A stretch of 64,000 nt of DNA from contig NZ_CP141266.1 of NCBI RefSeq assembly GCF_030540775.2, positions 4,575,001 through 4,639,000 on the forward strand, given 5' to 3'. This document shows positions 56,115 through 64,000 of this stretch, piece after piece; the stretch's first letter is position 1, and each line of letters starts with the position of its first letter. Below the pieces are notes generated by a model that did not search any database, was not told the DNA's origin, and saw only the letters and a list, made by a program, of their open reading frames with translations. Source of the stretch: Flavivirga abyssicola. Its GTDB lineage: Bacteria; Bacteroidota; Bacteroidia; Flavobacteriales; Flavobacteriaceae. The position numbers and the translations under genes were made by a program.

Positions 56115-57179
56115 ATGAAGAAACATAACTTTAGTGCAGGCCCATGTATTTTACCTCAAGAAGTATTACTTAAAGCTTCAGAGGCAGTCGTTGATTTGGA
56201 TAACAGCGGTTTATCTTTAATTGAAATCTCACACAGAAGTAAAGCTTTTGTAGATATTATGGAAAAAGCTAGAGCATTAGCTTTAGAATTACTTGGATTA
56301 GAAGGCAAAGGTTACAAAGCTCTATTTTTACAAGGTGGTGCCAGTACACAATTTTTAATGGTTGCTCTAAATCTTTTAGAAAAGAGAGCCGGATATTTAA
56401 ATGCTGGTACTTGGGCAGCTAAAGCCATTAAAGAAGCTAAAATTTATGATGATATATATGAATTAGGTTCTTCAAAAGATGCTAATTACAATTACATCCC
56501 TAAAGGTTACGAAATCCCTACAGATTACGATTATTTTCACTGTACTTCCAACAATACTATTTTCGGAACACAAATGAAAACATTTCCAAAATGTGACATT
56601 CCATTAGTTTGTGATATGAGTAGTGATATTTTTTCCCGTACATTGGATTTTTCTAAATTCGATTTAATCTATGCAGGTGCACAAAAAAATATGGGGCCAG
56701 CTGGAACAACCCTTGTGGTAATTAAAGAAGATATTCTTGGTAAAGTATCTCGTAAAATTCCATCAATGATGGATTATAAAGTACACCTAAGTAAAGGCAG
56801 TATGTTTAATACACCTCCTGTATTTGCAGTGTACACTTCCATGTTAACTTTAGAATGGTTAAAAAACCTTGGTGGTATTGCTGCCATTGAAAAAGAAAAC
56901 GAAAAGAAAGCACGGTTAATGTATTCTGAAATTGATTTAAATCCATTATTTAAAGGGTTTGCTGCAAAAGAAGATCGCTCTGACATGAATGCAACCTTTA
57001 CCTTAGAAAACGAAAACCTAAAGGAAACTTTCGAAACCATGCTTAAAGAAGCTGGTATTAATGGTTTAAACGGTCATAGAAGTGTTGGTGGTTATAGAGC
57101 ATCTATGTACAATGCATTGCCTTTAGATAGTGTAAAAGCATTGGTTGAAGTCATGAGTGAATTAGAAAGTAAAGCATAA
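56115..57179 (+). CDS. serC: Phosphoserine aminotransferase
   Basis: Transfers the glutamate amino group to 3-phosphohydroxypyruvate to give phosphoserine (serine synthesis); also acts in pyridoxine synthesis. It has 354 residues, a normal length. PLP lysine Lys191 is in YAGAQKNMGPAG. HNFSAGPCILP (4-14) and FLQGGASTQF (71-80, phosphate binding) are typical of SerC, as is GHRSVGGYRASMYNA at the C-terminus. It is followed 99 bp later by serA. Confidence 0.96.
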   Translation: MKKHNFSAGPCILPQEVLLKASEAVVDLDNSGLSLIEISHRSKAFVDIMEKARALALELLGLEGKGYKALFLQGGASTQFLMVALNLLEKRAGYLNAGTWAAKAIKEAKIYDDIYELGSSKDANYNYIPKGYEIPTDYDYFHCTSNNTIFGTQMKTFPKCDIPLVCDMSSDIFSRTLDFSKFDLIYAGAQKNMGPAGTTLVVIKEDILGKVSRKIPSMMDYKVHLSKGSMFNTPPVFAVYTSMLTLEWLKNLGGIAAIEKENEKKARLMYSEIDLNPLFKGFAAKEDRSDMNATFTLENENLKETFETMLKEAGINGLNGHRSVGGYRASMYNALPLDSVKALVEVMSELESKA

Positions 57180-57191
57180 ATTATAGTTTGT

Positions 57192-57262
57192 CATTCCCAC
57201 GAAGGTGGGAATCTTATAAATTGAAACTTAATTATTAAAAGATTTCCGTCTTCACGGAAATG
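57192..57262 (+). repeat. Paired hairpin repeats between serC and serA
   Basis: CATTCCCAC-gaag-GTGGGAATC (57192-57213) and GATTTCCGT-cttc-ACGGAAATG (57241-57262). The second is an inverted copy of the first with paired changes that keep the stem (CCCAC/GTGGG against TCCGT/ACGGA). A related degenerate copy lies in the ychF leader (43474-43493). Confidence 0.7.
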
Positions 57263-57278
57263 AAAAAAGTTATATTAA

Positions 57279-58229
57279 ATGAAAGTATTAGCAAACGACG
57301 GTATTTCACAAAGTGGTATTGATGCACTGGAAAAAGGTGGTTTTGAAGTCATAACGACAACCGTGGCACAAGAACAATTAATTAATTATATCAACGAAAA
57401 GGACATTACAGTTTTATTAGTACGTAGTGCTACAACAGTACGTAAAGACTTAATTGATGCCTGTCCAAACTTAAAAATCATTGGCCGTGGTGGTGTTGGT
57501 ATGGATAATATTGACGTTGAATATGCCAGAGAACAAGGCCGTAGTGTTATCAATACTCCAGCAGCATCTTCTCACTCGGTTGCAGAACTAGTATTTGGAC
57601 ACCTATTTGGGCTGGCTCGTTTTTTACATAATTCAAATAGAGACATGCCATTAGAAGGTGATTCCAACTTTAAAGGCTTGAAAAAAGCTTATGCAAAGGG
57701 TACTGAGCTAAAAGGAAAAACTTTAGGGGTTTTAGGGTTTGGTCGTATTGGTCAAGCAACTGCAAAGGTGGCTATTGGAGCAGGTATGAAAGTGGTTGCT
57801 TTTGATCCTTTTATGGATGAAGCTAATTTAGAATTAGACTTTTTTGATGGTCAGAAACTAAATTTTAACATTAAAACGATTTCTAAAGAAGACGTTTTAA
57901 AACAAGCCGATTTCTTAACGTTACACGTTCCAGCACAAGACGATTATGTTATTGGTAAACCTGAATTAGAAATCATGAAAGATGGTGCTATTCTTGTTAA
58001 TGCAGCTCGTGGTGGAGTTGTTGATGAGGTTGCCCTAGTTGAAGCTATCACTAGCGGAAAAATTGCAAGAGCGGCTTTAGATGTTTTCGAAAAAGAACCT
58101 AAACCAGAAATGCAACTATTAATGAATCCTGCTTTATCGTTAACACCTCATACTGGTGCAGCAACTAATGAAGCCCAAGATAGAATTGGTACTGAATTAG
58201 CAGAACAAATTATTAGTATACTAAAATAA
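57279..58229 (+). CDS. serA: D-3-phosphoglycerate dehydrogenase-like 2-hydroxyacid dehydrogenase
   Basis: 316 residues; oxidises 3-phosphoglycerate to 3-phosphohydroxypyruvate with NAD, the first step of serine synthesis. The nucleotide fold has GVLGFGRIGQA (150-160). The catalytic set is Arg244 (NAARGGVVDE), a downstream Glu and His291 (TPHTGAA). It lacks the ACT/ASB allosteric domains of longer SerA. The preceding serC strongly supports the 3-phosphoglycerate assignment over other 2-hydroxyacids. A strong terminator follows. Confidence 0.93.
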   Translation: MKVLANDGISQSGIDALEKGGFEVITTTVAQEQLINYINEKDITVLLVRSATTVRKDLIDACPNLKIIGRGGVGMDNIDVEYAREQGRSVINTPAASSHSVAELVFGHLFGLARFLHNSNRDMPLEGDSNFKGLKKAYAKGTELKGKTLGVLGFGRIGQATAKVAIGAGMKVVAFDPFMDEANLELDFFDGQKLNFNIKTISKEDVLKQADFLTLHVPAQDDYVIGKPELEIMKDGAILVNAARGGVVDEVALVEAITSGKIARAALDVFEKEPKPEMQLLMNPALSLTPHTGAATNEAQDRIGTELAEQIISILK

Positions 58230-58263
58230 TTTGGGTCGCTATGTGACCTAAAAGATAAAATGG

Positions 58264-58293
58264 AGTCCTAACTTATATGTTAGGACTTTTTTT
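58264..58293 (+). terminator. Rho-independent terminator after serA
   Basis: Perfect stem AGTCCTAAC / GTTAGGACT with a 6-base loop and a run of seven T, about 35 bp after the serA stop. Confidence 0.9.
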
Positions 58294-58354
58294 GTACATT
58301 AACCAATCAATTTCACTAATCAACTTTTTCAATTAAATAAAACAATAAAATATT

Positions 58355-58993
58355 ATGGCAGGAATTTTAGACTTATTAAACAGCGATCTTGGAAAAACAA
58401 TTATCAGTGGTGTAGCTGGTCAAACTGGACAAGACGAAAGTAAAACCGGAAGCGTTTTAACCATGGCTTTGCCTGTTTTAATGCAAGCTATGAAACGTAA
58501 TTCAGCGACCCCACAAGGAGCAGAAGGTTTGCTTAGTGCTTTAAATGGTAAACACGACGGAAGTATTTTAGACAACCTTGGTGGTTTATTTAGTGGTGGC
58601 GTAGATGATAATGTATTAAATGATGGAGGAAAAATATTAGGACACGTATTGGGAGGTAAACAGCAACATGTTGAAAATGCATTAAGCCAAAAATCTGGTA
58701 TGGATGCCGGATCCATTGCTCAAATATTAAAAGTAGCTGCGCCTATACTAATGGGTGTTTTAGGAAAACAAAGTAGACAACAAAATGTAAGTAACTCAAG
58801 TGGTATTGAAGGTTTATTAGGCGGATTACTTGGAGGTAATTCTCCTAAACAAGAACAAAGTTTTATTGAATCTATTCTTGATGCTGATGGAGACGGAAGC
58901 GTTGTTGACGATGTAGCAGGCATGGTATTAGGTGGCAATAAAAAGAAAGGTGGCCTAGGCGGGTTGCTAGGTGGGCTTTTTGGAGGAAAGTAA
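58355..58993 (+). CDS. DUF937 family protein
   Basis: 212 residues, no signal peptide. MAGILDLLNSDLGKTIISGVAGQTG, then MALPVLMQAMKRNSATPQGAEGLLSAL and glycine-rich VLGGKQQHVENALSQKSGMD match DUF937 (YidB-like). The C-terminus contains DADGDGSVVDDVAGMVLG, a calcium-loop-like DxDGDGS, and a glycine-rich end (GGLGGLLGGLFGGK). Function is unknown. Own terminator downstream. Confidence 0.85.
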   Translation: MAGILDLLNSDLGKTIISGVAGQTGQDESKTGSVLTMALPVLMQAMKRNSATPQGAEGLLSALNGKHDGSILDNLGGLFSGGVDDNVLNDGGKILGHVLGGKQQHVENALSQKSGMDAGSIAQILKVAAPILMGVLGKQSRQQNVSNSSGIEGLLGGLLGGNSPKQEQSFIESILDADGDGSVVDDVAGMVLGGNKKKGGLGGLLGGLFGGK

Positions 58994-59017
58994 ATCATAG
59001 AGTCATAATAAAGCATA

Positions 59018-59051
59018 AAACGCCAAATATTACTGTTTGGCGTTTTTTTTT
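59018..59051 (+). terminator. Rho-independent terminator after the DUF937 gene
   Basis: Stem AAACGCCAAA / TTTGGCGTTT with an 8-base loop, then a run of T (59043-59051), 24 bp after the stop codon. Confidence 0.9.
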
Positions 59052-59226
59052 GTTAAAACAACTCAAAAACAACATTTTAAGGTATGGTTTTTGTAAATTT
59101 ATTTGAAACAAAGAGCGCTTAAAAGAAACTAGTTCCTCAATGAGACGATCAGTTAACTCATTCTAGTTTTTATAATATAAAATTATATAGCACTTTTGAA
59201 CAACAAATAGAAATCCATTAAAGGCT

Positions 59227-59679
59227 ATGAAAAAAGTTATTTACATATTATTATTCTCATCTGTATCCCTATTCATTTTTAATTGTAATACAGCAAAACC
59301 AATAACATCCGAAAAAAACAAATCTGAAAAAGAACTGGCGGCCATTGTAAGCGATACGGTAACCATTGCTAATGAAGAGTTAGAATACGAAATTATCATT
59401 ATAGAACCTGGTTTTAATACCTGGTTACTAACCACAGCTAGGCCAGAAGGTTTTTATTCACAACAATATCTAGAAAACAGAAATCTTATTTATGTATTAG
59501 AATGGAATCAAAGAGTACTTCAACCACAGCGTTTTGATCCCAATCTATATGAACTTCAAATTAATTACCAACCTGGGATAGATTATGGTTATGAAGTTAA
59601 TTATAAGCTCTTTAACTATTTTATTTATTTCCAATTAACCTATAACCAACGATTAGCAGGATTTATTCCTCGAATTTAA
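59227..59679 (+). CDS. DUF6146-like lipoprotein
   Basis: 150 residues: VIYILLFSSVSLFIFNCNTAK gives lipobox Cys20. The conserved core is EYEIIIIEPGFNTWLLTTARPEGFYSQQYLENRNLIYVLEWNQR. I believe this is DUF6146, from memory of the motif only. Outer-membrane or periplasmic anchored, no known activity. First gene of a five-gene operon leading to the TonB receptor. Confidence 0.7.
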   Translation: MKKVIYILLFSSVSLFIFNCNTAKPITSEKNKSEKELAAIVSDTVTIANEELEYEIIIIEPGFNTWLLTTARPEGFYSQQYLENRNLIYVLEWNQRVLQPQRFDPNLYELQINYQPGIDYGYEVNYKLFNYFIYFQLTYNQRLAGFIPRI

Positions 59680-59715
59680 AGTCTTTTTATTTACTTTTGC
59701 AATCAAATTGCATTT

Positions 59716-60018
59716 GTGAAAAAGTTAAAAGAACGCTGGGGCATTGAACATAATTGGCAAATTATTGTCATTCTATGGGTATTTGCCATTACTGGATCGA
59801 CTGCTTCCTATATAGGTAAACCTATTTTAAACTATTTAAATATTACAACCGAAGCATTTGGAAGTTTTGGATATTGGACCATACGAATTCTTTTATTATT
59901 CGTTGTGTATCAATTTATGCTAGTATTCTTTGGATGGGTTTTTGGGCAATACACGTTTTTTTGGAACTTTGAAAAGAAAATGCTGCGTAGAATAGGTTTA
60001 AAGCGCTTTGTAGATTAG
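59716..60018 (+). CDS. DUF6787-like membrane protein
   Basis: 100 residues from a GTG start (59716). KLKERWGIEHNWQIIVILWVFAITGSTASYIGKPIL and IRILLLFVVYQFMLVFFGWVFGQYTFFW are two membrane-spanning segments; the polar end is KKMLRRIGLKRFVD. It matches my memory of DUF6787. It starts 36 bp after the previous gene and its stop overlaps the next GTG by one base, so it is translationally coupled. Confidence 0.72.
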   Translation: MKKLKERWGIEHNWQIIVILWVFAITGSTASYIGKPILNYLNITTEAFGSFGYWTIRILLLFVVYQFMLVFFGWVFGQYTFFWNFEKKMLRRIGLKRFVD

Positions 60019-60350
60019 TGAATCGAATAAAACAACATATTGTTTTTAGAATAATAACCCTTTTGCTGGTTGTTACTTTACTAGTACCTACTGTTGTTAA
60101 GTTTGCTCATATTTTCTCACACCATGAACATGAAGTTTGTTTAGGGGAAGCAAAGACACACTTACACGAAATAGATTTAGATTGTGAGTTTTATAAATTT
60201 AAACTGAGCAACCAATATTTACATTTATTTAAATATGATGATATCATAAACGTTTCATCCTATTTTAAAATTCCAATATTAACATACAAATTTCTTGATA
60301 ATCATCGGCAATTATCTTTTTCTCTTCGAGGTCCACCTGTTTTAGTTTAA
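60018..60350 (+). CDS. Small exported His/Cys-rich protein before the TonB receptor
   Basis: 110 residues from a GTG overlapping the previous stop by one base. A signal or anchor helix is at about 10-27 (FRIITLLLVVTLLVPTVVK). Just after it is a metal-ligand-like cluster: His31, HHEH (35-38), Cys41, HLH (48-50) and Cys56. The rest is a short hydrophilic/beta region. I do not recognise a named family. The ligands suggest binding of a soft metal (zinc, copper or nickel) in the periplasm, which fits the receptor downstream; this is inference. Confidence 0.7.
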   Translation: MNRIKQHIVFRIITLLLVVTLLVPTVVKFAHIFSHHEHEVCLGEAKTHLHEIDLDCEFYKFKLSNQYLHLFKYDDIINVSSYFKIPILTYKFLDNHRQLSFSLRGPPVLV

Positions 60351-60386
60351 AGTATACATTTCTTTAAACTAAATATATTTATAATA

Positions 60387-62786
60387 ATGAAATATTATAT
60401 ATTGATTGTGGCTTGTTGTTTCATCAACATAGTTCATAGTCAAAACTGTGACTCCAGATTTTATGGAGAAGTTCATGATTTTCATGATGGTTCGCCTATT
60501 ATAGCAGCTACCATTTACATTGAAACACTAGACAAATACACTACTACAGATATCGATGGAAAATTTTCTATTGCAAACCTCTGTGATGGAAAATTAATCG
60601 TCTCAATATCGCATTTGGGTTGTGAAACAAAACGATTAGAAATTCAAATTAGTGGAGATTCGTTTTATGTTATAAATTTAGAACATCATATAGAAGAACT
60701 CAACGAAGTTAAAGTTGAGGGGAAAACAATCACTAAATTAACTAAAACATCACAAGAAACACTGTTAAAAACGGATGCTATTGAACGTTTTAGTGCTTTT
60801 AGCTTAGGCGATGCATTAAAACAAGTTAGTGGTGTATCTTCTATAAATACTGGCAATTCAATTGTAAAACCTGTTATTAATGGTTTGCACAGCAGTAGAA
60901 TAATAGTGATGACAAATGGTGTTCGTTTGCAAGATCAAGAGTGGGGTATTGAACACGCTCCAAATATTGATTTAAACACTGTAGGAAGTGTTAATGTAAT
61001 TAAAGGAGCCGATGCTCTGGCTTACGGTGGAGATGCTATTGGAGGTGTTATTGTTTTGCAACCCTCTAATGTTAGTTTGAAAGATTCGCTTTACGGAAAA
61101 ACAATTATTAGTGGTCATACTAATGGTAGAGGCTTTAGCTTAAATTCCTCATTAACAAAAACCTACAAAAAAGGTTGGTATGTAGGTGCACAGGCAACTA
61201 TGAAACGTTTTGGTGATTTTGAAACGCCAGATTATAACCTTACTAATACTGGGTTAAACTCAAAGGGGTTTTCAATTAAATCTGGTTATAAAACCTTTGA
61301 ACGAGGTTTCAATATCTATTACAGTTATTTGAATAATGACATAGCAATATTAAAATCATCGCATATTGGGAGCATTGAAGATTTGGTAAATGCAATTAAT
61401 AGTCAACAACCATTAGTGATTGAAGATTTTAGTTATAATATCGAAGCACCACGACAAGATGTTACACATCAAATTATTAAAGCCGATTTTTACAAACGGT
61501 TTAAAAAGTTTGGACGTTTACAGGTACAATATGATTTTCAAAATAATCAACGTTTTGAGTATGATATTCGAGTTGGGGATGATAGGGATAAACCCGCAAT
61601 TGACTTGACTTTAAAAACACACACCATTAGAACAAATTTAAAAGTTGATTCTAAAAGCGATAGAACTTATAAATTTGGACTGAATGTAGGGTATCAAAAC
61701 AATTTTGCAAATCCTGAGACTGGTGTTAGGCGCTTGATTCCTGATTACGATAAATATGATGCTGGTGCATTTGCAATTTCAGATTTTAGATTAAGCGACA
61801 AAACCAATTTAAATTTGGGGTTTCGTTATGATTTTAGTCGTATAGACGCTAAAAAATTCTACATTACAAGTCGTTGGGAAGAACGAAATTATGATGCAGA
61901 TTTTAGTAATATTGTTATTGATGATTTAGGGTCCCAATTGCTTACCAATCCTGTATTCGATTATCATAACATATCAGCTTCAGCTGGAATAGCTTATAAA
62001 ATTAATGATAATGATTCATTTATGTTTAACTATGGATTATCCAATAGAGCGCCAAATCCTTCTGAGTTATTTAGTGATGGCTTACATCATTCTGCCGCTA
62101 GGATTGAGTTGGGTGACCTACGTATGAAGCAAGAAACATCAAACAGAATTTCTGGAACATATAAATATAACAGAAATGCATTATCAATAAACCTTGAAGC
62201 ATTTTACAATCAAATTAGCGATTATATTTTTATAGAACCAACGGGAACCGAGTTAACCATTCGTGGGGCATTTCCTGTTTGGAGTTATAATCAAACTAAT
62301 GCCTCGTTATTAGGTTTAGATGTTACTGCTAATTATAAGTTCAACGAACACTGGTTGCTTAATAATAAATCATCCTTTATTAAAGGAAGAGATTTAACAA
62401 AAAAACAAGCTTTGATTGATATACCATCATTCAAAACAGTTAATATTCTAGGCTATTCAAATAAAAGATGGTTACAGCTTAATACTGAATTACAAAGTGA
62501 ACTAGTTTTAAGACAAAATGAGTTTCCAGATAACAACTTTGATGTTTATATACCCACAACAGATAGTGAGGTCTTATTGGATATTAGTTCGCCGCCACCA
62601 ACCTATCATTTATTGCATTTTCATAATGATATAACTCTAAATTTATCAAAACAAACAAACCTGAATATAGGTTTAAATATTACTAACATTTTTAATACTT
62701 CTTATAGAGAATATCTTAACCGATTAAGATATTTTGCCGATGATTTAGGGAGAAATATTATGTTACAAGTAAAGTTTAATTATTAA
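60387..62786 (+). CDS. TonB-dependent outer-membrane receptor
   Basis: 799 residues: signal peptide (cleavage after VHS at 19), an N-terminal carboxypeptidase-regulatory domain (about 21-107; FYGEVHDFHDGSPIIAATIYIE), a plug at about 118-230 (LKQVSGVSSINTGNSIVKPVINGLHSSRIIVMTNGVRLQDQEWGIEHAPNID), and a beta-barrel to a C-terminal Phe-Asn-Tyr (IMLQVKFNY). The plug resembles metal-type receptors (ZnuD-like) rather than SusC. TonB energises import of a ligand, likely a metal, given the His-rich neighbour; the ligand is not proven. Confidence 0.88.
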   Translation: MKYYILIVACCFINIVHSQNCDSRFYGEVHDFHDGSPIIAATIYIETLDKYTTTDIDGKFSIANLCDGKLIVSISHLGCETKRLEIQISGDSFYVINLEHHIEELNEVKVEGKTITKLTKTSQETLLKTDAIERFSAFSLGDALKQVSGVSSINTGNSIVKPVINGLHSSRIIVMTNGVRLQDQEWGIEHAPNIDLNTVGSVNVIKGADALAYGGDAIGGVIVLQPSNVSLKDSLYGKTIISGHTNGRGFSLNSSLTKTYKKGWYVGAQATMKRFGDFETPDYNLTNTGLNSKGFSIKSGYKTFERGFNIYYSYLNNDIAILKSSHIGSIEDLVNAINSQQPLVIEDFSYNIEAPRQDVTHQIIKADFYKRFKKFGRLQVQYDFQNNQRFEYDIRVGDDRDKPAIDLTLKTHTIRTNLKVDSKSDRTYKFGLNVGYQNNFANPETGVRRLIPDYDKYDAGAFAISDFRLSDKTNLNLGFRYDFSRIDAKKFYITSRWEERNYDADFSNIVIDDLGSQLLTNPVFDYHNISASAGIAYKINDNDSFMFNYGLSNRAPNPSELFSDGLHHSAARIELGDLRMKQETSNRISGTYKYNRNALSINLEAFYNQISDYIFIEPTGTELTIRGAFPVWSYNQTNASLLGLDVTANYKFNEHWLLNNKSSFIKGRDLTKKQALIDIPSFKTVNILGYSNKRWLQLNTELQSELVLRQNEFPDNNFDVYIPTTDSEVLLDISSPPPTYHLLHFHNDITLNLSKQTNLNIGLNITNIFNTSYREYLNRLRYFADDLGRNIMLQVKFNY

Positions 62787-62797
62787 AAAAATAAACC

Positions 62798-63379
62798 ATG
62801 AATACATTAAAAAATAATTTAAAAAGTACATTTTTAATCTTATTATCAACTATTATATTTACTGGATGTTCAGATGATGATAACCCTGAAGTTGTTATTC
62901 AGGAAGAGGTTATAACAACGTTAACAGCAACCTTAGTTCCTGAAGGAGGAGGAACTACTATAACTTTTAAAAGCCTCGATTTAGATGGTAAAGACGGACC
63001 TAATCCTCCTGTGTTTACAGTATCTGAAGATTTACTTGCCAATACTACATATAATGGAAGTATGGAGATATTAAACGAAACCGAATCTCCAGCTGAGGAT
63101 GTTACTGAGGAAATTAAAGAGTTGGATAAAGAACATCAGTTTTTCTTTCAGGCAACAAATAGTATAGCTACATTTACTTATGTAGATTTTGATGGTGATA
63201 GCAACCCGTTAGGGTTAGAATTTACACTTACGACTTCTGCAACTCCTGGTTCGGGAACGATTACTATTACACTACGTCATGAGCCTAATAAAAGTGCCAG
63301 CGGTGTTAGCGATGGTGATATAGCTAATGCTGGTGGAGAAACAGATGTACAAGCTATCTTCCCTATTACTGTTAAGTAA
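62798..63379 (+). CDS. Lipoprotein partner of the TonB receptor
   Basis: 193 residues: LILLSTIIFTGCSDDDNPE gives lipobox Cys24 and an acidic linker. The core is beta-rich (TLTATLVPEGGGTTITFKSLDLDGKDGP; NTTYNGSMEILNETESPAEDVTEEI; HQFFFQATNS). Homologues after TonB receptors in flavobacteria have a similar acidic TEEI-x-HQFFF motif. Probably a surface ligand-binding or delivery lipoprotein. It sits 11 bp after the receptor and has a terminator at its end. Confidence 0.78.
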   Translation: MNTLKNNLKSTFLILLSTIIFTGCSDDDNPEVVIQEEVITTLTATLVPEGGGTTITFKSLDLDGKDGPNPPVFTVSEDLLANTTYNGSMEILNETESPAEDVTEEIKELDKEHQFFFQATNSIATFTYVDFDGDSNPLGLEFTLTTSATPGSGTITITLRHEPNKSASGVSDGDIANAGGETDVQAIFPITVK

Positions 63380-63395
63380 ATAATAAAGGTTAAGT

Positions 63396-63440
63396 AATAA
63401 TAAACGCCTCGATTTTAATAAAATCGAGGCGTTTATTATT
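63396..63440 (+). terminator. Bidirectional terminator after the TonB operon
   Basis: A near-perfect stem of about 20 bp (63396-63416 and 63421-63440, core AACGCCTCGATTTT / AAATCGAGGCGTTT) with an AATA loop, 16 bp after the last stop of the operon. Confidence 0.85.
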
Positions 63441-63595
63441 ACTCCCATTGTGCTAACATAAATAATATGTAAATACATTAAGGCAAATGTGGTAATTATA
63501 TCAAATCTTAGCAAAACCTTTTCAACTAAGGTATATTTAATATGGGAAGAAATATTAGTTTGGGAATCACATATAATATTTTGTAAAAAAAATCT

Positions 63596-63603
63596 TATCT
63601 TTG
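63596..63603 (+). promoter_or_regulatory. Candidate promoter -7 box of the partial TPR gene
   Basis: TATCTTTG matches TAnnTTTG about 27 bases before the likely TTG start at 63630. TTTTG at 63579-63583 is too close for a -33 element. Confidence 0.35.
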
Positions 63604-63629
63604 GATGCTATTTAATAAACACATTCAGA

Positions 63630-64000
63630 TTGAATAAATATTGTTTTTTTATAGCATGTCTTCTTGTTTGGTTTAACACAAATTCTCAAAACAATAGTTT
63701 TGATGTGATGTTAGATAGCATCCAAAGGTTACGAAGGTTCTCTAAAAATGAAAAATCAAATCTAGATATTAAATTCAAGTATGCAAAACTGGCAAGTGAC
63801 CTGTCTTATAAAACTAAGATAGATTCCACTATTCTCATATCAAATACAAATCTCGCATATTTATATATGCTTAAGAACAATCTGGAGCATTCAAAAAAAA
63901 TGTTAGATAAAAACTTAAAGCTAGCATATAAATTAAATGATTCTTCATCAATATTAAATACTTGTTCAATACTAGGTTACTATCATCATTTACTAGGAAC
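63630..64000 (+). CDS. TPR-type exported protein, partial (3' end outside window)
   Basis: About 123 codons are open to the window edge. From a TTG at 63630 (no in-frame ATG nearby) it reads NKYCFFIACLLVWFNTNSQ, a signal peptide. Then come helical segments such as LDSIQRLRRFSKNEK, LISNTNLAYLYMLKNNLEHSKKMLDKNLKLAYKLND, tetratricopeptide-like. It resembles the TPR part of the regulator at 8771; whether it also carries a kinase or helix-turn-helix end cannot be seen. Confidence 0.7.
   Translation, partial: MNKYCFFIACLLVWFNTNSQNNSFDVMLDSIQRLRRFSKNEKSNLDIKFKYAKLASDLSYKTKIDSTILISNTNLAYLYMLKNNLEHSKKMLDKNLKLAYKLNDSSSILNTCSILGYYHHLLG

Overview
The window reads as chromosome of a marine-type member of the Flavobacteriaceae (Bacteroidota). 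The evidence is the low GC content, many lipoproteins and SusC-like/TonB surface proteins, type IX secretion (T9SS) C-terminal sorting domains, a bacillithiol gene (bshC), TAnnTTTG promoter -7 boxes, and a flavobacterial core gene order (yidC-pyrG-DUF3820-DUF922-LysM-guaA; ferredoxin/acyl-CoA reductase-serC-serA). I cannot name the genus. I saw no rRNA, tRNA or CRISPR array.

Layout. 1-8540 (minus strand): yidC (cut by the window edge), pyrG, two small genes, a LysM/periplasmic-binding protein and guaA. 8771-10642: a TPR protein with a LuxR-like DNA-binding end. 10739-12012: first copy of an IS4-family element. 12068-15034: a PLP decarboxylase and bshC in a tight operon. 15107-27775: six consecutive minus-strand genes for exported proteins, namely a beta-barrel, a short T9SS cargo, two nearly identical fibre-like proteins, a 1919-residue leucine-rich-repeat T9SS cargo and an FN3-like lipoprotein. 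28255-34621 (plus): a collagen-like/PhoX-like lipoprotein, an imelysin-like/di-haem peroxidase fusion, a carboxypeptidase-regulatory-domain protein and a beta-helix lipoprotein. 34712-35985: second IS copy. 36391-43447 (minus): parC, parE, an EamA transporter and ychF. 43783-54339: mixed accessory genes, including a DUF4157 toxin-like protein with a predicted nuclease end, a methyltransferase, an M43 metalloprotease, a sterol-desaturase-like enzyme and three small regulators or oxidoreductases. 54447-58993: ferredoxin, acyl-CoA reductase, serC, serA and DUF937. 59227-63379: a five-gene operon ending in a TonB receptor and lipoprotein, probably for metal uptake. 63630-64000: start of another TPR gene.

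Most notable points. (1) Both IS4 copies sit exactly in the centre of the same 31-bp palindrome, between convergent genes, so the element seems to target a dispersed terminator-like repeat. (2) The tandem fibre-like genes are mosaics of a GC-rich, almost invariant part and AT-rich variable parts. (3) The DUF4157 protein joins a widespread N-terminal module to a candidate His-Me-type nuclease, followed by a small membrane protein that could protect the producer. (4) Several intergenic regions carry palindromic repeats with paired stem changes.
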